NCBI GenBank assembly: GCA_963650485.1
Contig: CAVJLN010000011.1
Coordinates: forward strand, 5,699 to 69,698
Direction: 5' to 3'
Origin: Suilimivivens sp963650485
GTDB lineage: Bacteria > Bacillota > Clostridia > Lachnospirales > Lachnospiraceae
DNA: 64,000 bases
Part shown: positions 62,284-64,000 of the stretch, piece after piece
Layout: the number at the start of each line of letters is the position of its first letter
Position numbering within the stretch: position 1 is the stretch's first letter
The notes under the pieces: generated by a model
The model's input: only the letters and a program-made list of their open reading frames with translations
What the model was told of the DNA's origin: nothing
Database searches by the model: none
Translations under genes and position numbers: made by a program

Positions 62284-62607
62284 TTAAAAGAAGTGCAGCA
62301 ACAGCATATACGCCGCTGTTCCAAGAAAAATGCTTAAAAAGGTACTTCTCTTAAAATGATAGCTGACCACTACAACCAGTACTGCAGACAGCTTCCGAAT
62401 GCCGACTCCGGTAATATCACCAGGTACATCCTTCAGGCAGTAAATAATCAGAACCGCCATAATTGCCGCAGGAAGCAGTTCCCCCAGCTTTTGTAACCAG
62501 CCGGGCAGCTTCCGGTCACCGGAAAAGATCAGAAACGGCAGGGCTCGAAGTCCGAATGTGATAACCGCCGATAACATAATTGCGGCTGCAAGCATAGGTG
62601 TGCTCAT
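62284..62607 (-). CDS. azlD: AzlD-type branched-chain amino acid exporter subunit
   Basis: 107 residues, four helices, with TFGLRALPFLIFSGDRKLP near the N-terminus and KLGELLPAAIMAVLI, the AzlD pattern. With AzlC it exports branched-chain amino acids or analogues. The frame is open from 62760 but AAGGAGG, 7 bases before an ATG that overlaps the azlC stop (ATGA 62604-62607), marks the start. Confidence 0.9.
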   Translation of the reverse strand: MSTPMLAAAIMLSAVITFGLRALPFLIFSGDRKLPGWLQKLGELLPAAIMAVLIIYCLKDVPGDITGVGIRKLSAVLVVVVSYHFKRSTFLSIFLGTAAYMLLLHFF

Positions 62608-63290
62608 TCTGCTGCCTCCTTTCTCCCGACAAAGAACAGAATCGCTGATACAAGCAGCAACGCTGGGAGGATAAAGCTGCTCTGTCCAAAAATCAACAGG
62701 CACACCATTCCGCTGGCCAGACCTGCCAGTGCCGGTATATGGCCGGCTGCCTTTTTCCACTGATCCATGAAAATAATCACAAACAATGCCGTCATGCAGA
62801 AGTCAATGCCTTCCAGCTCAAAGGGAATCAATTGTCCCAACACTGCACCGGCTACCGTTGCTGCCATCCAGTAGCAATGGCTTAGAAGCGCAACACCGAA
62901 CATGGTGTCTTCCTTTTCCTTTTGAGGAAGCTCCAGCGTACAGTTCACGGCATACGTTTCATCCGTCATACTGTGAATCATATACAGCTTCCGTTTGCCC
63001 ATCCGCTTAAAATCATTTAAAAACGTCAGACTGTAAAAGCTCTGACGGCTGTTCATTAAAAGTGCAGTAATCGCAATCGTCAATAAGGATGCCCCTGTAC
63101 TTAAAAAGGTAATCAGTACGAACTGGAATGCCCCCGTATATACGGTCATGCTCACAAGCAGAGCCACATACCACGGAAATCCCACTTCTTCCATCATAAT
63201 TCCATAGGCTGCACCCAGAAAAAAGTAGCTGCACATGATTGGCAGAGACTTCATAAATGCCAGTTTCCATGTTTTCTTAGAAATTTTCAC
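62604..63290 (-). CDS. azlC: AzlC-type branched-chain amino acid exporter subunit
   Basis: 228 residues, polytopic, with MCSYFFLGAAYGIMM, YTGAFQFVLITFL and LMNSRQSFYSLTFL, the family signatures. Pairs with AzlD. The start is GTG at 63290, 7 bases after GAGGAG. Promoter at 63362-63390 with direct repeats upstream. Confidence 0.92.
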   Translation of the reverse strand: MKISKKTWKLAFMKSLPIMCSYFFLGAAYGIMMEEVGFPWYVALLVSMTVYTGAFQFVLITFLSTGASLLTIAITALLMNSRQSFYSLTFLNDFKRMGKRKLYMIHSMTDETYAVNCTLELPQKEKEDTMFGVALLSHCYWMAATVAGAVLGQLIPFELEGIDFCMTALFVIIFMDQWKKAAGHIPALAGLASGMVCLLIFGQSSFILPALLLVSAILFFVGRKEAAE

Positions 63291-63361
63291 ACTTTATCTC
63301 CTCGTATCTTTCGTAGCTGTGAAGACCCGGAACAGTTACTGACTTTTCATTATCCTGCAAT

Positions 63362-63390
63362 ACCGTATCTCATTCTGCCTGTTAAGTCAA
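63362..63390 (-). promoter_or_regulatory. promoter of azlCD
   Basis: Minus strand: -35 TTGACT (63385-63390), 17-base spacer, weak -10 TACGGT (63362-63367). The weak -10 suggests need of an activator. Confidence 0.5.
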
Positions 63391-63442
63391 TGGATTAATG
63401 TATCATAGTCGTTACGTGGATTAATGTATCATAATCATTACG
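63391..63442. repeat. two 26-bp direct repeats upstream of azlCD
   Basis: 63391-63416 and 63417-63442 differ at only two positions. Each holds TAATGTATCATA. They abut the -35, where an activator would bind. Confidence 0.9.
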
Positions 63443-63448
63443 TTTCAT

Positions 63449-64000
63449 CTATAATTCGTGATAATAAGGACAAATATCCTCGTAATGTCCGTCCTTCATA
63501 CGGAATCCTTTCGGGATCGTTCCGAGCTGTGTGAATCCAAGCCGTTCATACAGGTGCCGCGCATGTACATTCGTTGCCACAACCGCATTGAACTGGAGCA
63601 CTCCATAGCCATGCTCTTTTCCCTGAATCAGACAATCCTTTACCAGCTGCTCCCCGATATGCAGGCCACGGGAATCCCCGGAAACTGCATAGCTCGCATT
63701 GCAGATATGTCCGCAGCGTCCGACATTGTTGGGGTGCAGAATGTACAGTCCATAAATCTTTCCTGATTTCAGGTCATTTTCAGCTCCTTCATTTGGGAAA
63801 GCCTCTTCCGGATTTTGCTCTTCAATATTCATTAGGTCCGCAATGACTTCTGCCACTCCACAATATGTCTGTTGTGCAAAGAACTCACTTCCACTTGCCT
63901 CGTCCAATAATTCTTCCTGCGGAAAGGCAACTCCGTCCTCTACCACTTCATTCCAGATGCGGATCATCTCCGGAAGATCCTGTTTCTCGTATTTTCTTAT
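63449..64000 (-). CDS. GNAT-family acetyltransferase, 5' end beyond window
   Basis: At least 183 residues; the frame runs off the right edge (the visible N-terminal part starts IRKYEKQDLPEMIRIWNE, so only one to three residues are missing). The acetyl-CoA region is seen in GDSRGLHIGEQLVKDCLIQG and the C-terminal HLYERLGFTQLGTI. GNAT enzymes acetylate amines; substrate here is unknown. The methionine at 63967 is internal, not the start. Confidence 0.88.
   Translation of the reverse strand: MRKYEKQDLPEMIRIWNEVVEDGVAFPQEELLDEASGSEFFAQQTYCGVAEVIADLMNIEEQNPEEAFPNEGAENDLKSGKIYGLYILHPNNVGRCGHICNASYAVSGDSRGLHIGEQLVKDCLIQGKEHGYGVLQFNAVVATNVHARHLYERLGFTQLGTIPKGFRMKDGHYEDICPYYHEL

Overview
The window looks like chromosome of a low-to-mid GC Gram-positive anaerobe, most probably a Lachnospiraceae (Clostridia). 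This is inferred from the gene families: Rpn-type nuclease with degenerate EGxNxGxI repeats, ECF transporter, Lachnospiraceae-style GH3 enzymes, EpsG/WbaP exopolysaccharide genes, LytTR/GHKL two-component pair, a second RsmH, GldFG-type ABC system, near-universal AAGGAGG ribosome sites and many ATGA-coupled genes. No rRNA, tRNA, complete insertion sequence or CRISPR array was seen.

Layout. 1-7490: a two-gene ABC exporter, an Rpn-family nuclease, a metallophosphoesterase and a MerR regulator fused to a methyltransferase. Both the exporter operon and the MerR gene have a 19-bp-spacer promoter with related dyads, so they are probably one regulon. 7631-20699: an 11-gene minus-strand exopolysaccharide operon (phosphoglycosyltransferase, Wzz-like protein, EpsG polymerase, seven glycosyltransferases or GT39-like proteins, UDP-GlcNAc 4,6-dehydratase) ending in a strong terminator; no flippase is visible. 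20913-25889: D-lactate dehydrogenase, LspA and an ECF vitamin-type transporter (S, fused A-A, T). 25916-36071: a carbohydrate operon (domain-permuted membrane-anchored GH3, small membrane protein, lipoprotein, normal GH3, GtrA-like protein) preceded by a 24-codon coupled leader ORF and a possible LytTR site, next to the LytTR/GHKL pair.

36239-47709: MntP-like protein, heptad-repeat lipoprotein plus MMPL exporter with a TetR regulator, a secreted GH-like DUF5722 protein, MATE pump and an FAD oxidoreductase. 47790-48052: a tandem 114-bp hairpin-rich repeat. 48103-54762 (plus strand): FRG-domain protein, a complete sugar ABC importer whose binding protein also has a C-terminal membrane helix, and an acidic lipoprotein behind nested palindromes. 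54786-64000 (minus strand): RsmH paralog, a GldA/GldFG/DUF4340 ABC system, an AAA/DUF4143 ATPase with 23-bp iterons at its promoter, AzlCD and a GNAT acetyltransferase cut by the window edge.

Most notable observations: (1) a roughly 90-bp copy of the promoter, leader and first codons of the ECF S-component gene, with its start codon destroyed, sits directly upstream of the LytTR response regulator and may be a captured promoter; (2) the MerR-methyltransferase/ABC exporter regulon; (3) the coupled small ORF before the permuted GH3; (4) the 114-bp tandem hairpin array. All functional statements rest on reading motifs and sequence by eye; no database search was run.
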